Positions 23,874 through 33,390 of a stretch of DNA of 64,000 bases are shown here, piece after piece. Every line of letters starts with the position of its first letter. Position 1 is the stretch's first letter. The notes beneath the pieces were generated by a model. The model was not told the origin of the DNA. It saw only the letters and a program-made list of their open reading frames with translations, and made no database searches. The position numbers and the translations under genes were made by a program. This DNA is from Pseudomonadota bacterium (GTDB taxonomy: Bacteria; Pseudomonadota; Gammaproteobacteria; Burkholderiales; Thiobacteraceae): the NCBI GenBank assembly GCA_021812385.1, contig JAKANO010000017.1, positions 1-64,000 on the forward strand, written 5' to 3'.

Positions 23874-25433
23874 TCAAGTTCCGCCGCCGTGGAATTCCAC
23901 CCCCGGTTGATTTTCCGGTAATTCCGCCAGGATCAAATTGCGCCGCTCCCGTTCCATGTCCGCCAGCGCGACTTCGCCTAAATAGGCCTTGGCATCCTTC
24001 AGTGCGGCATTCAACAACAGGGCCGCAATGGCCTTTTCTTCTACGTTGAGTGTCTTGGCCAGGGCGCGCAGTTCATAGTTGGCATCCCGTTCCACAGGGA
24101 TATCGAGGCGGCGTGCGATCGCCCCAGCGCGCGTCGCTTGCGTGCCAGCTTGTGCTTTCTCCGATTGCAAGCGCCGCAGCGTGGTGGCGACAATACTGGT
24201 GGCATTGCGCGCTTGTTCGCCTAGCTTGAGTTTAATCTTGTTGATGAAGTATTGCTCGAACTCCACCTTGGCCGAGTGCACCCAGCGGCCTTGCTTGATC
24301 AGGTTGATGTTGCGCAGTGGAATCTGCGGTTCCGCAAGATGGGCGGCGCCGGTTTCGCCCATGTCCGACAGCCATTTGGCGCGTTGCGGCAGGGCGCTGC
24401 TCAGCGCTTCGTTTTTGATGCTGGCGCTGATATTGCGCGCCAGGGTATCCACCTGGTTCTGGATCGAATACACCGATTCGGGCGCACCGACCGCGACCGG
24501 CGTGCTTGCAGACGGCGCTTGCGCCACGCATATCCCGGCCGCGTACACATTGGGATAAGTTGGGTTGCGCAGGTATTCGTCCACGCTCACCATGCCGCGC
24601 GCATTGGTCAGTTCAGGCGTGCGCCTAAGCGCCGCGATGCCCTTGTAAGCGGGCGCATAGATGCCGAACGCGAAGGGCAGGGTAGTGCGCTCGATTTCCG
24701 TACCGTTGGGGCCGTATTGCGTGAGATGAATTTCGCCCGGCGTGATCTTGGTGGTTTTCATATTGGTGAGCGTGCCAATATCGTGCGCTGCCAGCGCATC
24801 TTCCAACAAGCGTTTGGTTTCCGTTTCTGCACCCATGCCAAAATGCGCGGGATATGGTTCGGGCGTCACCACGGTGATCGTCACCCGTTCGCGCATGCCG
24901 CGGCGACGCAAGTCGGCATCCACCAGGAATGCGGTTTCGTACATGGGGCCGAGGATGGCGCATCCCGCTGCGGCGCCGATAACGATAGGCCCAGGGTTTT
25001 TGACGAATTCCTTGTAGGCAATGGAGGCATCGAGCGCTTGTTCGAGGCCAACGACGGAATGCACATTGCCGAGCGCCGGGTCCATGCCCGGCACTTCCTC
25101 GTAGGTGGGCGCGCTGCCTACGGCGAGCACCAGAAAGTCATAGTTCAATCGGCTGCCATCGGCGAGTTCTACTTGATTGCTGGCCGCATGGATTTGCGCC
25201 AGGCCCTGCATGACAAAGTGAATCCCCCGTGCTTCCAAAAATGGATCGATGGGAAATGCAATGTCGCCGCGATTGCGCCAGCCCATGGCGATCCAGGGAT
25301 TGGACGGAACGAAGTTGAAATACGCCCGATCCGACACGACCGTCACTTGATCGCTCGGCGCTAAGCGGCTCTTGATTGCGTATGCGGCCGGCACGCCCGC
25401 GATTCCTGCACCTACGATTACGACATGAGTCAT
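23874..25433 (-). CDS. FAD-dependent oxidoreductase, sulfide:quinone oxidoreductase-like
   Basis: 519 residues. N-terminal dinucleotide-binding motif VVIVGAGIAGVPAAYAI (4-20), second motif VLAVGSAPT near 101-109, and a third conserved FAD block near 308 (NVYAAGICVA). The SQR-type stretch GAAAGCAILGPMYE (about 153-166) keeps one of the redox-active Cys positions; another Cys lies in AAGICVA, but the third Cys of classical SQR is not apparent. The last ~120 residues are a charged helical extension absent from standard SQR. Located behind ppiC at the end of the nar group, 28 nt away, so it may feed electrons to quinone for nitrate respiration. Substrate uncertain. Confidence 0.7.
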   Translation of the reverse strand: MTHVVIVGAGIAGVPAAYAIKSRLAPSDQVTVVSDRAYFNFVPSNPWIAMGWRNRGDIAFPIDPFLEARGIHFVMQGLAQIHAASNQVELADGSRLNYDFLVLAVGSAPTYEEVPGMDPALGNVHSVVGLEQALDASIAYKEFVKNPGPIVIGAAAGCAILGPMYETAFLVDADLRRRGMRERVTITVVTPEPYPAHFGMGAETETKRLLEDALAAHDIGTLTNMKTTKITPGEIHLTQYGPNGTEIERTTLPFAFGIYAPAYKGIAALRRTPELTNARGMVSVDEYLRNPTYPNVYAAGICVAQAPSASTPVAVGAPESVYSIQNQVDTLARNISASIKNEALSSALPQRAKWLSDMGETGAAHLAEPQIPLRNINLIKQGRWVHSAKVEFEQYFINKIKLKLGEQARNATSIVATTLRRLQSEKAQAGTQATRAGAIARRLDIPVERDANYELRALAKTLNVEEKAIAALLLNAALKDAKAYLGEVALADMERERRNLILAELPENQPGVEFHGGGT

Positions 25434-25461
25434 GGCAGATTCCTCCGGGTCGATTTATATG

Positions 25462-26217
25462 TTACTGCACCAGCGGCGTGGCGGCGTTGCTCAACTCGAC
25501 ACCCTGGATGTCCATTTGGCCGAGCAGAATTTCCAAGTATTGCCGCGTCGCCTTGGTCTTGGCGTAGTCGGTCAAAAAACGCGCGATGCTTTCTTTGACC
25601 AGTTCAAACGGCAATTGCGCGCCCGTTGCTTTGCGTTGCACGCGCACGATGTGCAGGCCGAAGCGGGTTTCCACCAGGCGCTTGGCAATTTCGCCCGACT
25701 CCAGCGCGAATACCGCGCGTTCGAATTCCGGTACGGCCTGGCCGCGCGTGAGCTGCCCCAGGTTGCCGCCCAAATCGCCGGATGGGCAGTTGGAATAGTC
25801 GCGCGCACATTGTTCGAAGCTGGCGGGGTCATCGAGTACTCGTTCTAAAATCTCCTGCGCTTTTTGCCGCAGCGCGCCGAGCGGCACCTTGTCCGTCACC
25901 TGAAACAGGATATGGCTTGCTTCCACCAGATCGCCGCTGCGGAAACGTTCGGGATGGTTGTCGTAATAGCGGCGGCATTCTTCCTCGCTTGGGGTAGGCG
26001 CTTTCACCGCCTGCGCGAGCAGGCGGTCGATGCCGGCATCTTCCTCATGCGCGGTATTAGCTACCAGTCCGGCTTGGCGTGTCGCCTGCAGCAGCGCTAG
26101 GCGCAACACCAGCGCTTCCGTCGCGGCCTTGACCGGGTTGGGCGCTTCCGCGTGATGCGGCAGTTCCTGCTCAATATCGGCATCGGTGATTTCTATGCCG
26201 TTTACGCTGATTGACAT
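25462..26217 (-). CDS. Parvulin-type peptidyl-prolyl isomerase of the nar cluster
   Basis: 251 residues, no signal peptide, so cytoplasmic. N-terminal helical part, then a PpiC/parvulin domain (about 118-215: ASHILFQVTDKVP ... CPSGDLGGNLGQLTRGQAVPEFE ... VETRFGLHIVRV). NifM-like isomerases sit directly behind narI in Pseudomonas and several betaproteobacteria and are thought to help nitrate reductase folding. Same order here, with a palindromic repeat in the narI-ppiC gap. Confidence 0.9.
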   Translation of the reverse strand: MSISVNGIEITDADIEQELPHHAEAPNPVKAATEALVLRLALLQATRQAGLVANTAHEEDAGIDRLLAQAVKAPTPSEEECRRYYDNHPERFRSGDLVEASHILFQVTDKVPLGALRQKAQEILERVLDDPASFEQCARDYSNCPSGDLGGNLGQLTRGQAVPEFERAVFALESGEIAKRLVETRFGLHIVRVQRKATGAQLPFELVKESIARFLTDYAKTKATRQYLEILLGQMDIQGVELSNAATPLVQ

Positions 26218-26234
26218 GATTTACTCCAAATAGA

Positions 26235-26370
26235 TTGAACCGCCAAGACGCCAAGAGCCCCAAGAAAGACAAGTCCTTGCATAGGAAAACCGCGTGACCA
26301 ATTTGATGAGAATCCTGTTTGCATTCTTGCTTCGCTTTTATCTTGGCGCTCTTGGCGTCTTGGCGGTTAG
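26235..26370. repeat. CCGCCAAG-type extragenic palindrome (copy B), narI-ppiC junction
   Basis: Left arm TTGAACCGCCAAGACGCC..., right arm ...CTTGGCGTCTTGGCGGTT, with about 65 nt of unrelated spacer. Within the leftward nar transcript the arms would fold into a long hairpin between narI and ppiC. Confidence 0.8.
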
Positions 26371-26389
26371 TGTTTATGTCCTTTAAAAA

Positions 26390-27076
26390 TCAGCCGCGCT
26401 GCCGCACCACTTGATAGCTGCGTGCCAGATAAGTGACGGCCGCAAAGCCGCTCCACACATGCACCAGTCGGCTGAAGGGAAACAGCACGAACAGGGTCAT
26501 GCCGAACAGCAGATGAATCTTGTAAATCAGCGGCGCTCCCAGCAGGAAATCCGCCGCGCCGGCGCGGAAGATGACGATGTGTTGCGCCCAGCCGGCGAGC
26601 AGCAGCATCACGCCGCCGTCGGTGTGTTGCAGCGAGAACAAGATGCTGATCAGTCCCAATACCAAGGTCACGAACACCCACAACAGGATGATGATGTCCA
26701 TCGGCTTACTGGTGGCGCGGATGCGCGGCTCGGTGAGGCGGCGATGCAGCAGCAGTGTGATGCCGGCCAAACACAGCAGGCCGGCCGCGCCGCCGCTGAC
26801 GATGGCGAGCATCTGCTTGTTGGGCGTGGAAAGGCCGAGCGATTCATACAGCCAGTGCGGCGTCAGCAGGCCGGCGGCGTGGCCGAAGAACAGGAACAGA
26901 ATCCCAATATGAAACAGGTTGCTGCCGAGCCGCAACTGCGCGCGCCGCAGTAGTTGGCTGGAATCGCTCTTCCAGGTGTATTGCTCGCGGTCAAAGCGGA
27001 TCAGGCTGCCGAGCAGGAAAATGCCCAGCGCCACGTAAGGGTAGATGCCGAACAGCAGATAGTTTGCGTATTCCAT
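26390..27076 (-). CDS. narI: Respiratory nitrate reductase gamma subunit (cytochrome b)
   Basis: Membrane di-heme b subunit that takes electrons from quinol. 228 residues, five predicted membrane segments. Heme-ligand His pairs are visible: FHIGILFLFFGHAAG (two His about 10 apart) and IYKIHLL ... SRLVHVWSG. The frame is open further upstream, but that part reads through the palindromic repeat; ATG 27076 has AAGGAG about 8 nt upstream and matches the family start (MEYANYLLFGIYPY). Confidence 0.96.
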   Translation of the reverse strand: MEYANYLLFGIYPYVALGIFLLGSLIRFDREQYTWKSDSSQLLRRAQLRLGSNLFHIGILFLFFGHAAGLLTPHWLYESLGLSTPNKQMLAIVSGGAAGLLCLAGITLLLHRRLTEPRIRATSKPMDIIILLWVFVTLVLGLISILFSLQHTDGGVMLLLAGWAQHIVIFRAGAADFLLGAPLIYKIHLLFGMTLFVLFPFSRLVHVWSGFAAVTYLARSYQVVRQRG

Positions 27077-27123
27077 GATGGGCTCCTTATCAGAATCCAA
27101 AGTTTTAAATAAGCTGAAATCCG

Positions 27124-27240
27124 TTTGAACCGCCAAGACGCCAAGCGCGCCAAGAAAACCCATCATGCAAATCCGATCTTCCCCCCTTGATGAGGGAGGG
27201 GGGATAGAGCTTGGCGTCCTTGGCGTCTTGGCGGTTCAAT
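27124..27240. repeat. CCGCCAAG-type extragenic palindrome (copy C), narJ-narI junction
   Basis: Arms as in the other copies. The spacer carries a nested C-run/G-run palindrome (about 27180-27205: CCCCCC...GGGAGGGGGG), so two palindrome families are stacked in this one junction. Confidence 0.8.
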
Positions 27241-27253
27241 CGTTTTGCTCTTT

Positions 27254-27919
27254 CTATGCCCCGGCCACTTGAGTCTGACGATACGGCTTCGGCAGAGCGG
27301 CGTAGGCAACCTGCGGCTGCGCGCCAAGCAGCGGCTCGCGGCCATCGATGGCGGGCCCGAAGGTTTCCATGGCCTCGTCCATGTCGCGTACCGGTGGCTC
27401 CTGCAAGGGCTGCGCTTCCACCGGTGACAGCGCTTGCAGTACATCGAAAATGGTGTGGTAAGGGCTGCCGTTTTTGTTCAATTTGCCGCCGATCAAGGCC
27501 AGCACATGCACTGCATCGCCGAGCAGGGCAGCGGCATCCGCTTGCGGACGTTGCGACAGATATTCCAGGAACAGCGGCACGTAGTCCGGCAATTCGTCGG
27601 CGGTCATCAGCAAACCATGCGTGCGATATTCTTGCAGCAGGTTGACCATGGCTTGCCCACGGTCGCGCGATTCGCCATGGATGTGCTCGAACAGATGCAG
27701 CGAATGCGAAGGATTCTGATCGAAGGTGGCGACGTAGTTTTGCTGCAACTCGATCAAGGTGGACGTGCGCAGCAATTCGAACAGCGGGGCGAGCGTGATT
27801 GCGGCGTTGCGGTTTTGATCGCTCTCCTGGATCAGCAGCGCTTCCACATGATGCAACTGCTCCAGCCAATCGGCCTGTGGATAGGTCAGCAATAATGCCA
27901 ATGCTTGATAGCTTTTCAT
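27254..27919 (-). CDS. narJ: Nitrate reductase assembly chaperone NarJ
   Basis: Redox-enzyme maturation protein that holds apo-NarG for molybdenum cofactor insertion. 221 residues; family motifs LLTYPQADW near the start, HLFEHIHGESRDRGQAMVNL (about 71-90) and DELPDYVPLFLEYL (about 105-118). ATG at 27919 lies 1 nt after the narH stop and its GGGAG site lies inside narH, so coupling is likely. The longer frame (27967) is not supported. Confidence 0.95.
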   Translation of the reverse strand: MKSYQALALLLTYPQADWLEQLHHVEALLIQESDQNRNAAITLAPLFELLRTSTLIELQQNYVATFDQNPSHSLHLFEHIHGESRDRGQAMVNLLQEYRTHGLLMTADELPDYVPLFLEYLSQRPQADAAALLGDAVHVLALIGGKLNKNGSPYHTIFDVLQALSPVEAQPLQEPPVRDMDEAMETFGPAIDGREPLLGAQPQVAYAALPKPYRQTQVAGA

Positions 27920-27920
27920 C

Positions 27921-29474
27921 TCAAACTCCCTCCGCCGTTTTCTTGCGGGATTTGGGCATATCCGCATAAATGATCGAGCCCTGCTTTTTGGTGCCGAACA
28001 AGCTGCTTGCGCTTACGCCATCGGAGCAGCCGTTGCCGAAGGAGAAGCCGCAGCTGCCTTTTTCATCGTAGGCATCGATCACTTCCTCGCGATGAGCGCT
28101 CGGAATCACGAAGCGATCTTCGTAGTTGGCGATTGCCATGATCTGGTACATGTCCTGCACCTGCGCCTCGGTCAGTCCGACCTGTTCTAGTACAGCGGTG
28201 TTGGCAACGCCGTCCACCGACTTGCCGCGCATGTAAGCGCGCATGGCGAGCATGCGATCCAAGGCGTTGACGATGGGCGCTTCCTTGCCGCCGCTGAGCA
28301 GATTGGCCAGATACTTGACCGGGATGCGCAGCGATTGGGTATCGGGGATAATGCCGTTCATGCCCATCTTGCCGCTCTCCGCCGTGGCCTGGATCGGCGA
28401 CAGCGGCGGGATGTACCACACCATGGGCAGCGTGCGGTATTCCGGATGCAGCGGGAACGCGACTTTCCAGTCGATGGCCATTTTGTACACCGGCGATTTG
28501 CGCGCCGATTCCAGCCAGGCTTCCGGGATGCCTTCGCGGCGCGCGGCTGCAATCACCGCCGGATCGTTCGGGTCGAGGAAAATCTTCAACTGCGCTTCGT
28601 ACAAATCCTCTTGATCCGCGACACTGGCGGCTTCCTCGATGCGGTCAGCGTCATACAGGATCACGCCCAGATAGCGGATGCGGCCGACGCAGGTTTCGGA
28701 ACAAACGGTCGGTTGTCCGGCCTCGATGCGCGGATAGCAGAAGATGCACTTCTCCGCCTTGCCGGATTTCCAGTTGTAGTAAATCTTCTTGTACGGGCAG
28801 CCGCTGATGCACATGCGCCAGCCGCGGCACTTGTCCTGGTCCACCAGCACGATGCCGTCTTCCTCGCGCTTGTAGATCGAGCCGGAAGGGCAGGAGGCCA
28901 CGCAAGTCGGATTCAAGCAGTGCTCGCACAAGCGCGGCAGATACATCATGAAAGTATTCTCGAAGGTGGAATACATTTCCTTCTGCACGTCGTCGAAACA
29001 TTTGTCGCGGCTGCGCGAGGCGAATTCGCCGCCGAGATCGTCTTCCCAGTTCGGGCCCCAATGGATCTTGTCCATCTTCTTGCCGGTGATCACCGACACC
29101 GGGCGCGCCGTGGGCGGCGTCTGCGACAGCTTGGCCTTTTGCAGATGCTCGTAGTCGAAGGTGAAGGGCTCGTAGTAGTCGTCGATCTCCGGCAGATTCG
29201 GGTTGCCGAAGATATTTGCCAGGATGCGCCACTTCGCACCTTGGCGCGGTGCAATGCCGCCGTCGCTGTTGCGTTTCCAGCCGCCGTTCCACTTGTCCTG
29301 GTTTTCCCATTCCTTCGGGTAGCCGATGCCGGGCTTGGTTTCGACGTTGTTGAACCAGGCGTATTCCATGCCGTCGCGCGAGGTCCACACGTTCTTGCAA
29401 GTGACCGAGCAGGTGTGGCAGCCGATGCACTTGTCCAGGTTCAACACCATGGCGATTTGCGCTCTGATTTTCAT
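27921..29474 (-). CDS. narH: Nitrate reductase beta subunit (iron-sulfur)
   Basis: Electron-transfer subunit with three [4Fe-4S] and one [3Fe-4S] clusters. 517 residues. Cys groups: CIGCHTCSVTC (16-26), CEHCLNPTCVASCP, CRGWRMCISGCP (Trp in place of one Cys, the family mark of the 3Fe cluster), and CIFC ... CSETC. It lies between narG and narJ in the leftward operon, with a palindromic repeat in the narG-narH gap. Confidence 0.97.
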   Translation of the reverse strand: MKIRAQIAMVLNLDKCIGCHTCSVTCKNVWTSRDGMEYAWFNNVETKPGIGYPKEWENQDKWNGGWKRNSDGGIAPRQGAKWRILANIFGNPNLPEIDDYYEPFTFDYEHLQKAKLSQTPPTARPVSVITGKKMDKIHWGPNWEDDLGGEFASRSRDKCFDDVQKEMYSTFENTFMMYLPRLCEHCLNPTCVASCPSGSIYKREEDGIVLVDQDKCRGWRMCISGCPYKKIYYNWKSGKAEKCIFCYPRIEAGQPTVCSETCVGRIRYLGVILYDADRIEEAASVADQEDLYEAQLKIFLDPNDPAVIAAARREGIPEAWLESARKSPVYKMAIDWKVAFPLHPEYRTLPMVWYIPPLSPIQATAESGKMGMNGIIPDTQSLRIPVKYLANLLSGGKEAPIVNALDRMLAMRAYMRGKSVDGVANTAVLEQVGLTEAQVQDMYQIMAIANYEDRFVIPSAHREEVIDAYDEKGSCGFSFGNGCSDGVSASSLFGTKKQGSIIYADMPKSRKKTAEGV

Positions 29475-29500
29475 GAATTACTCCTTAAGCAAAAACAACT

Positions 29501-29581
29501 TTGAACCGCCAAGGACGCCAAGAGCGCCAAGAAGGGCAAAAAAAGGTTTTCCTTGGCGCTCTTGGCGTCTTGGCGGTTCAA
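29501..29581. repeat. CCGCCAAG-type extragenic palindrome (copy D), narG-narH junction
   Basis: The tightest copy: about 33-nt arms (TTGAACCGCCAAGGACGCC... / ...TTGGCGTCTTGGCGGTTCAA) around a short A/G-rich loop. It ends 4 nt from the narG stop codon and would form a strong hairpin between the narG and narH messages. Confidence 0.85.
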
Positions 29582-29585
29582 TGTT

Positions 29586-32500
29586 TTAAAGTGCTTCATT
29601 TAATGGCCCTTCCATCCAGTCCACCTTGTTCATCTTGCGCACCACCACATACTCGTCGCGATTCGATCCGACGGTGCCGTAGTAGTTGAAGCCATAGGCC
29701 TGCTGCGCATAGCCGCCGATCATGTGCGTGGGCTTGGTCACGGTGCGCGTGACCGAGTTGTGGATGCCGCCGCGGAAACCGCTGACCTCGGCGCCCGGCA
29801 CGTTCACGATCTTCTCCTGCGCGTGGTACATCAGCGCCATGCCGCGCGGCACGCGTTGGCTGACCACGGCGCGCGCGGTGAGCGTGCCGTTGACGTTGTA
29901 GACCTCGATCCAGTCGTTATCGACGATGCCGGCTTCTTTCGCCTCAGGTTCCGATATCCACACATGCGGCCCGCCGCGCGACAGCGTGAGCATGCGCAGG
30001 TTGTCGGTGTAGGTGCTGTGGATGCCCCACTTCTGGTGCGGCGTGATCCAGTTCAACACCAGCTGTTTGTTGCCGTTGCCGTGCTTGTCGATCACCGGCT
30101 TGATGGTCTTGGTGTCGATGGGCGGCTTGTACACGCATAAGCCTTCGCCGAAATCCAGCATCCAGCGATGATCCTGATAAAACTGCTGGCGGCCGGTGAG
30201 GGTGCGCCACGGGATCAGCTCATGCACGTTGGTGTAGCAGGCGTTGTAGCTCACGTGCTCCGACTCCAGCCCGCTCCAGGTGGGGGAGGAAATGATTTTG
30301 CGCGGCTGCGCCTGCACGTCGCGGAAGCGGATCTTGTCGTCCTCGCGCGGGATGGCCAGATGCGCGTGCGCCAGCCCGGTGATCTTGGACAAGGCATTCC
30401 AGGCTTTCACCGCCACTTGGCCGTTGGTTTCCGGCGCCAGCATCAGGATCACTTCCGCCGCGTCGATGGCGCTGTCGATCTTGGGCAGGCCGCGGCTTAC
30501 GCCTTCTTCGCGCACCGTGCCGTTGAGTTCGGCCAGTTGCTGCACTTCGCTCTCGGTATTCCAGGCGATGCCCTTGCCGCCGTTGCCGATCTTGGTCATG
30601 AGCGGGCCGAGCGAGGTGAACTTGCGATAGGTGTCGCCGTAGTCGCGCGTGACCACCGTCATGGTCGGCATGGTCTTGCCGGGTATCGGCTCGCATTCGC
30701 CTTTTTTCCAATCGCGCACTTCCATGGCTTGGCCCAACTCGCTGGGCGTATCGTGCATCAGCGGGGTCAGCACCAGATCCTTTTGCGTGCCCAAATGTTT
30801 CGCCGCCAGCTCGGAGAATTTCTTGGCGATGACCTTGTAAATCTCCCAGTCGGATTTGCTTTGCCATAGCGGCTGCACCGCTTCCGACAGCGGATGAATG
30901 AAGGGGTGCATGTCGGAAGTGTTGAGATCGTCTTTCTCGTACCAGGTCGCGGTCGGCAGCACGATGTCGGAGTACAGGCAGGTGGTGGACATGCGGAAAT
31001 CCAGCGTGACCAGCAGGTCCAGCTTGCCTTCCGAACCCTTGTCGTGCCAGCTCACTTCCTTCGGCTTGGATTCGCCCAGCTCGCCCAGGTCCGGGCCGAG
31101 CACGGCGTTCTGCGCGCCCAGCAGGTACTTGAGCAAGTACTCGTGGCCCTTGCCGCTGGAGCCCAGCAGGTTGGAGCGCCAGATGAACATGTTGCGCGGG
31201 AAGTTTTTCGGGTTGTCCGGGTCTTCGCAGGACATTTTCAGCGCGCCGCTTTTCAGTTGTTCGACGGCGTACTTCGCCGGCTCCATGCCGGCGGCTTCCG
31301 CTGCCTTGGTGATTTCCAGCGGATTCATTTCCAGCTGCGGTGCGGAAGGCAGCCAGCCCATGCGTTCGGAGCGCACGTTGAAGTCGATCAGGCGATAGTC
31401 CGCCGCGCTGGCAGATGCCGTGGGCGAGAGGATTTCACCGACATCAAGCTTTTCATGTCGCCACTGGCTGCTGTGGTTGTAGAAGAAGGACGTGCCGTTC
31501 ATTTGCCGCGGTGGGCGGCTCCAGTCGAGGCCGAAGGCAAGCGGCGCCCAGCCGGTCTGCGGCCGCAGTTTTTCCTGGCCGACATAGTGCGCCCAGCCGC
31601 CGCCGGATTGGCCGACGCAGCCGCACATGATCAGCATGTTCATGATGCCGCGATAGATCATGTCGTTGTGGTACCAGTGGTTCAAGGCCGCGCCGACGAT
31701 CACCATGGACTTGCCGTGCGTCTTGTCGGCGTTGTCGGCGAACTCGCGCGCCACGGTGATGATGTCGGCGCGTTTCACGCCGGTGTGGCGCTCGGCCCAC
31801 GCAGGGGTGTAGGGCACGCCGGCGTTGTAGTCGTTGGCCACATTGCCGCCGCCCAAGCCGCGATCCACGCTGTAGTTGGCCAACATCAAGTCGTACACCG
31901 TGGCGACTTTCACTTCTTGCCCGTGCAGCCCATGTAGATTGACTCGCTTCACCGGTATATTGCGCACCGCCATGTCCGCGTGGTCGGTGCCGCCGAAATA
32001 AGGCATGCCGACGCCGACAATTTCGTCCTTGCCGTCGATCAGGCTGAGCTGCGGATTGACCTCCTTGCCGGATGCGCCGTCGCGCATCTCTAGATTCCAT
32101 ACGCCGGCTTCGCCCCAGCGGAAGCCGATGGAACCGTTGGGCACCACCAGATAGCCGGTGTTGGCGTCGATCATCACGGTCTTCCAGTCCGGGTTGTTCT
32201 CCTGGCCGAGCTTGCCATCCAAATCGGAGGCGCGCAGGAAGCGGTCCGCGACCAGCGTGCCTTGATGATCCTTCAAGATCACCAGCATCGGCATGTCGGT
32301 GTATTGGCGGATGTAATTGCTGAAGTATTCGCTTTTCCCTTTGGCGTGAAACTCGCTCAGGATGACGTGGCCCATGGCCATGGCCAGGGCGGCGTCGGTG
32401 CCTTGTTTGGGCGCCAGCCAGATGTCGCCGAATTTCACCATCTCGCCGTAGTCGCTGGACACCGCCACGGTCTTGGTGCCCTTGTAGCGCACCTCGGTGT

Positions 32501-33299
32501 AGAAGTGCGCGTCCGGCGTGCGCGTTTGCGGCACGTTGGAACCCCACACCATGAGATAGGTGGAGTTGTACCAGTCGGCGGATTCCGGCACGTCGGTCTG
32601 CTCGCCCCACACCTGCGGGCTGGCGGGCGGCAGGTCGCAATACCAGTCGTAGAACGACAGGCACACGCCGCCGATCAAGGACAGATAGCGCGAACCGGCG
32701 GCATAGCTGACCATGGACATGGCCGGAATCGGCGAGAAGCCGATCACGCGATCCGGGCCGTATTCCTTGATGGTGTGCACGTTGGCGGCGGCGATGAGTT
32801 CCGTTACTTCGTCCCAGGAAGCGCGCACAAAGCCTCCCAGGCCGCGCACCGATTTATAGTGCTGGGTTTTTTTCGCATCGTTGGTGATGGCCTTCCACGC
32901 TTCCACCGGCTCCAGGGTCTTGCGCGCCTCGCGCCACAGCTCCATCAGGCGGCCGCGAATCAGCGGATATTTCACGCGCTGCGCGCTGTATACATACCAG
33001 GAATAGCTCGCACCGCGCGGGCAGCCGCGCGGCTCGTGATTAGGCAAATCGGGACGGGTGCGCGGATAGTCCGTCTGCTGCGTCTCCCAGGTGATGAGGC
33101 CGTTCTTGACGTAGATTTTCCAACTGCACGAGCCGGTGCAATTCACGCCGTGCGTTGAGCGCACGATCTTGTCGTGCTGCCAGCGGCTCCGGTAGGCGTC
33201 TTCCCAGGAGCGATCTTCGTTGGTGACGACACCGTGATCGCCGGAGAAATTATCCTGGTCTTTGTTGAAGAACATCAGTCGGTCGAGAAAGTGGCTCAT
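29586..33299 (-). CDS. narG: Respiratory nitrate reductase alpha subunit (molybdenum catalytic)
   Basis: Catalytic subunit that reduces nitrate to nitrite on the cytoplasmic side. 1237 residues, normal size. The FS0 cluster ligands follow the family pattern H-x3-C-x3-C-x34-C: His50, Cys54, Cys58, Cys93. Molybdenum/bis-MGD regions are conserved (WYNSTYLMVWGSNVPQTRTPDAHF split over about 236-259). No Tat twin-arginine leader, consistent with a cytoplasm-facing membrane-bound Nar enzyme. Preceded by narK2, followed by narH. Confidence 0.98.
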   Translation of the reverse strand: MSHFLDRLMFFNKDQDNFSGDHGVVTNEDRSWEDAYRSRWQHDKIVRSTHGVNCTGSCSWKIYVKNGLITWETQQTDYPRTRPDLPNHEPRGCPRGASYSWYVYSAQRVKYPLIRGRLMELWREARKTLEPVEAWKAITNDAKKTQHYKSVRGLGGFVRASWDEVTELIAAANVHTIKEYGPDRVIGFSPIPAMSMVSYAAGSRYLSLIGGVCLSFYDWYCDLPPASPQVWGEQTDVPESADWYNSTYLMVWGSNVPQTRTPDAHFYTEVRYKGTKTVAVSSDYGEMVKFGDIWLAPKQGTDAALAMAMGHVILSEFHAKGKSEYFSNYIRQYTDMPMLVILKDHQGTLVADRFLRASDLDGKLGQENNPDWKTVMIDANTGYLVVPNGSIGFRWGEAGVWNLEMRDGASGKEVNPQLSLIDGKDEIVGVGMPYFGGTDHADMAVRNIPVKRVNLHGLHGQEVKVATVYDLMLANYSVDRGLGGGNVANDYNAGVPYTPAWAERHTGVKRADIITVAREFADNADKTHGKSMVIVGAALNHWYHNDMIYRGIMNMLIMCGCVGQSGGGWAHYVGQEKLRPQTGWAPLAFGLDWSRPPRQMNGTSFFYNHSSQWRHEKLDVGEILSPTASASAADYRLIDFNVRSERMGWLPSAPQLEMNPLEITKAAEAAGMEPAKYAVEQLKSGALKMSCEDPDNPKNFPRNMFIWRSNLLGSSGKGHEYLLKYLLGAQNAVLGPDLGELGESKPKEVSWHDKGSEGKLDLLVTLDFRMSTTCLYSDIVLPTATWYEKDDLNTSDMHPFIHPLSEAVQPLWQSKSDWEIYKVIAKKFSELAAKHLGTQKDLVLTPLMHDTPSELGQAMEVRDWKKGECEPIPGKTMPTMTVVTRDYGDTYRKFTSLGPLMTKIGNGGKGIAWNTESEVQQLAELNGTVREEGVSRGLPKIDSAIDAAEVILMLAPETNGQVAVKAWNALSKITGLAHAHLAIPREDDKIRFRDVQAQPRKIISSPTWSGLESEHVSYNACYTNVHELIPWRTLTGRQQFYQDHRWMLDFGEGLCVYKPPIDTKTIKPVIDKHGNGNKQLVLNWITPHQKWGIHSTYTDNLRMLTLSRGGPHVWISEPEAKEAGIVDNDWIEVYNVNGTLTARAVVSQRVPRGMALMYHAQEKIVNVPGAEVSGFRGGIHNSVTRTVTKPTHMIGGYAQQAYGFNYYGTVGSNRDEYVVVRKMNKVDWMEGPLNEAL

Positions 33300-33324
33300 G
33301 GTGTTGCTCCTTGCAGTCGCAGAT

Positions 33325-33390
33325 AGCGGTTAGCAGTGAGCGGTGAGTGCGGGGCGGTTTTACCGCTTGCTGCTCACCGCTTACCGCTTA
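33325..33390. repeat. GCGGTGAGC-type palindrome overlapping the narK2 stop
   Basis: Left arm AGCGGTTAGCAGTGAGCGG, right arm CTCACCGCTTACCGCTTA, imperfectly complementary. Its right end supplies the narK2 stop codon (TAA at 33388-33390 on the minus strand). The same family occurs in frame inside vgrG copy 2. Confidence 0.65.

Noticed and set aside
28335-29504. 389-codon plus-strand frame, and other long frames opposite narG and beside narK2
   Set aside because: Shadows of narH, narG and narK2; the real genes carry all expected cofactor ligands and membrane segments.
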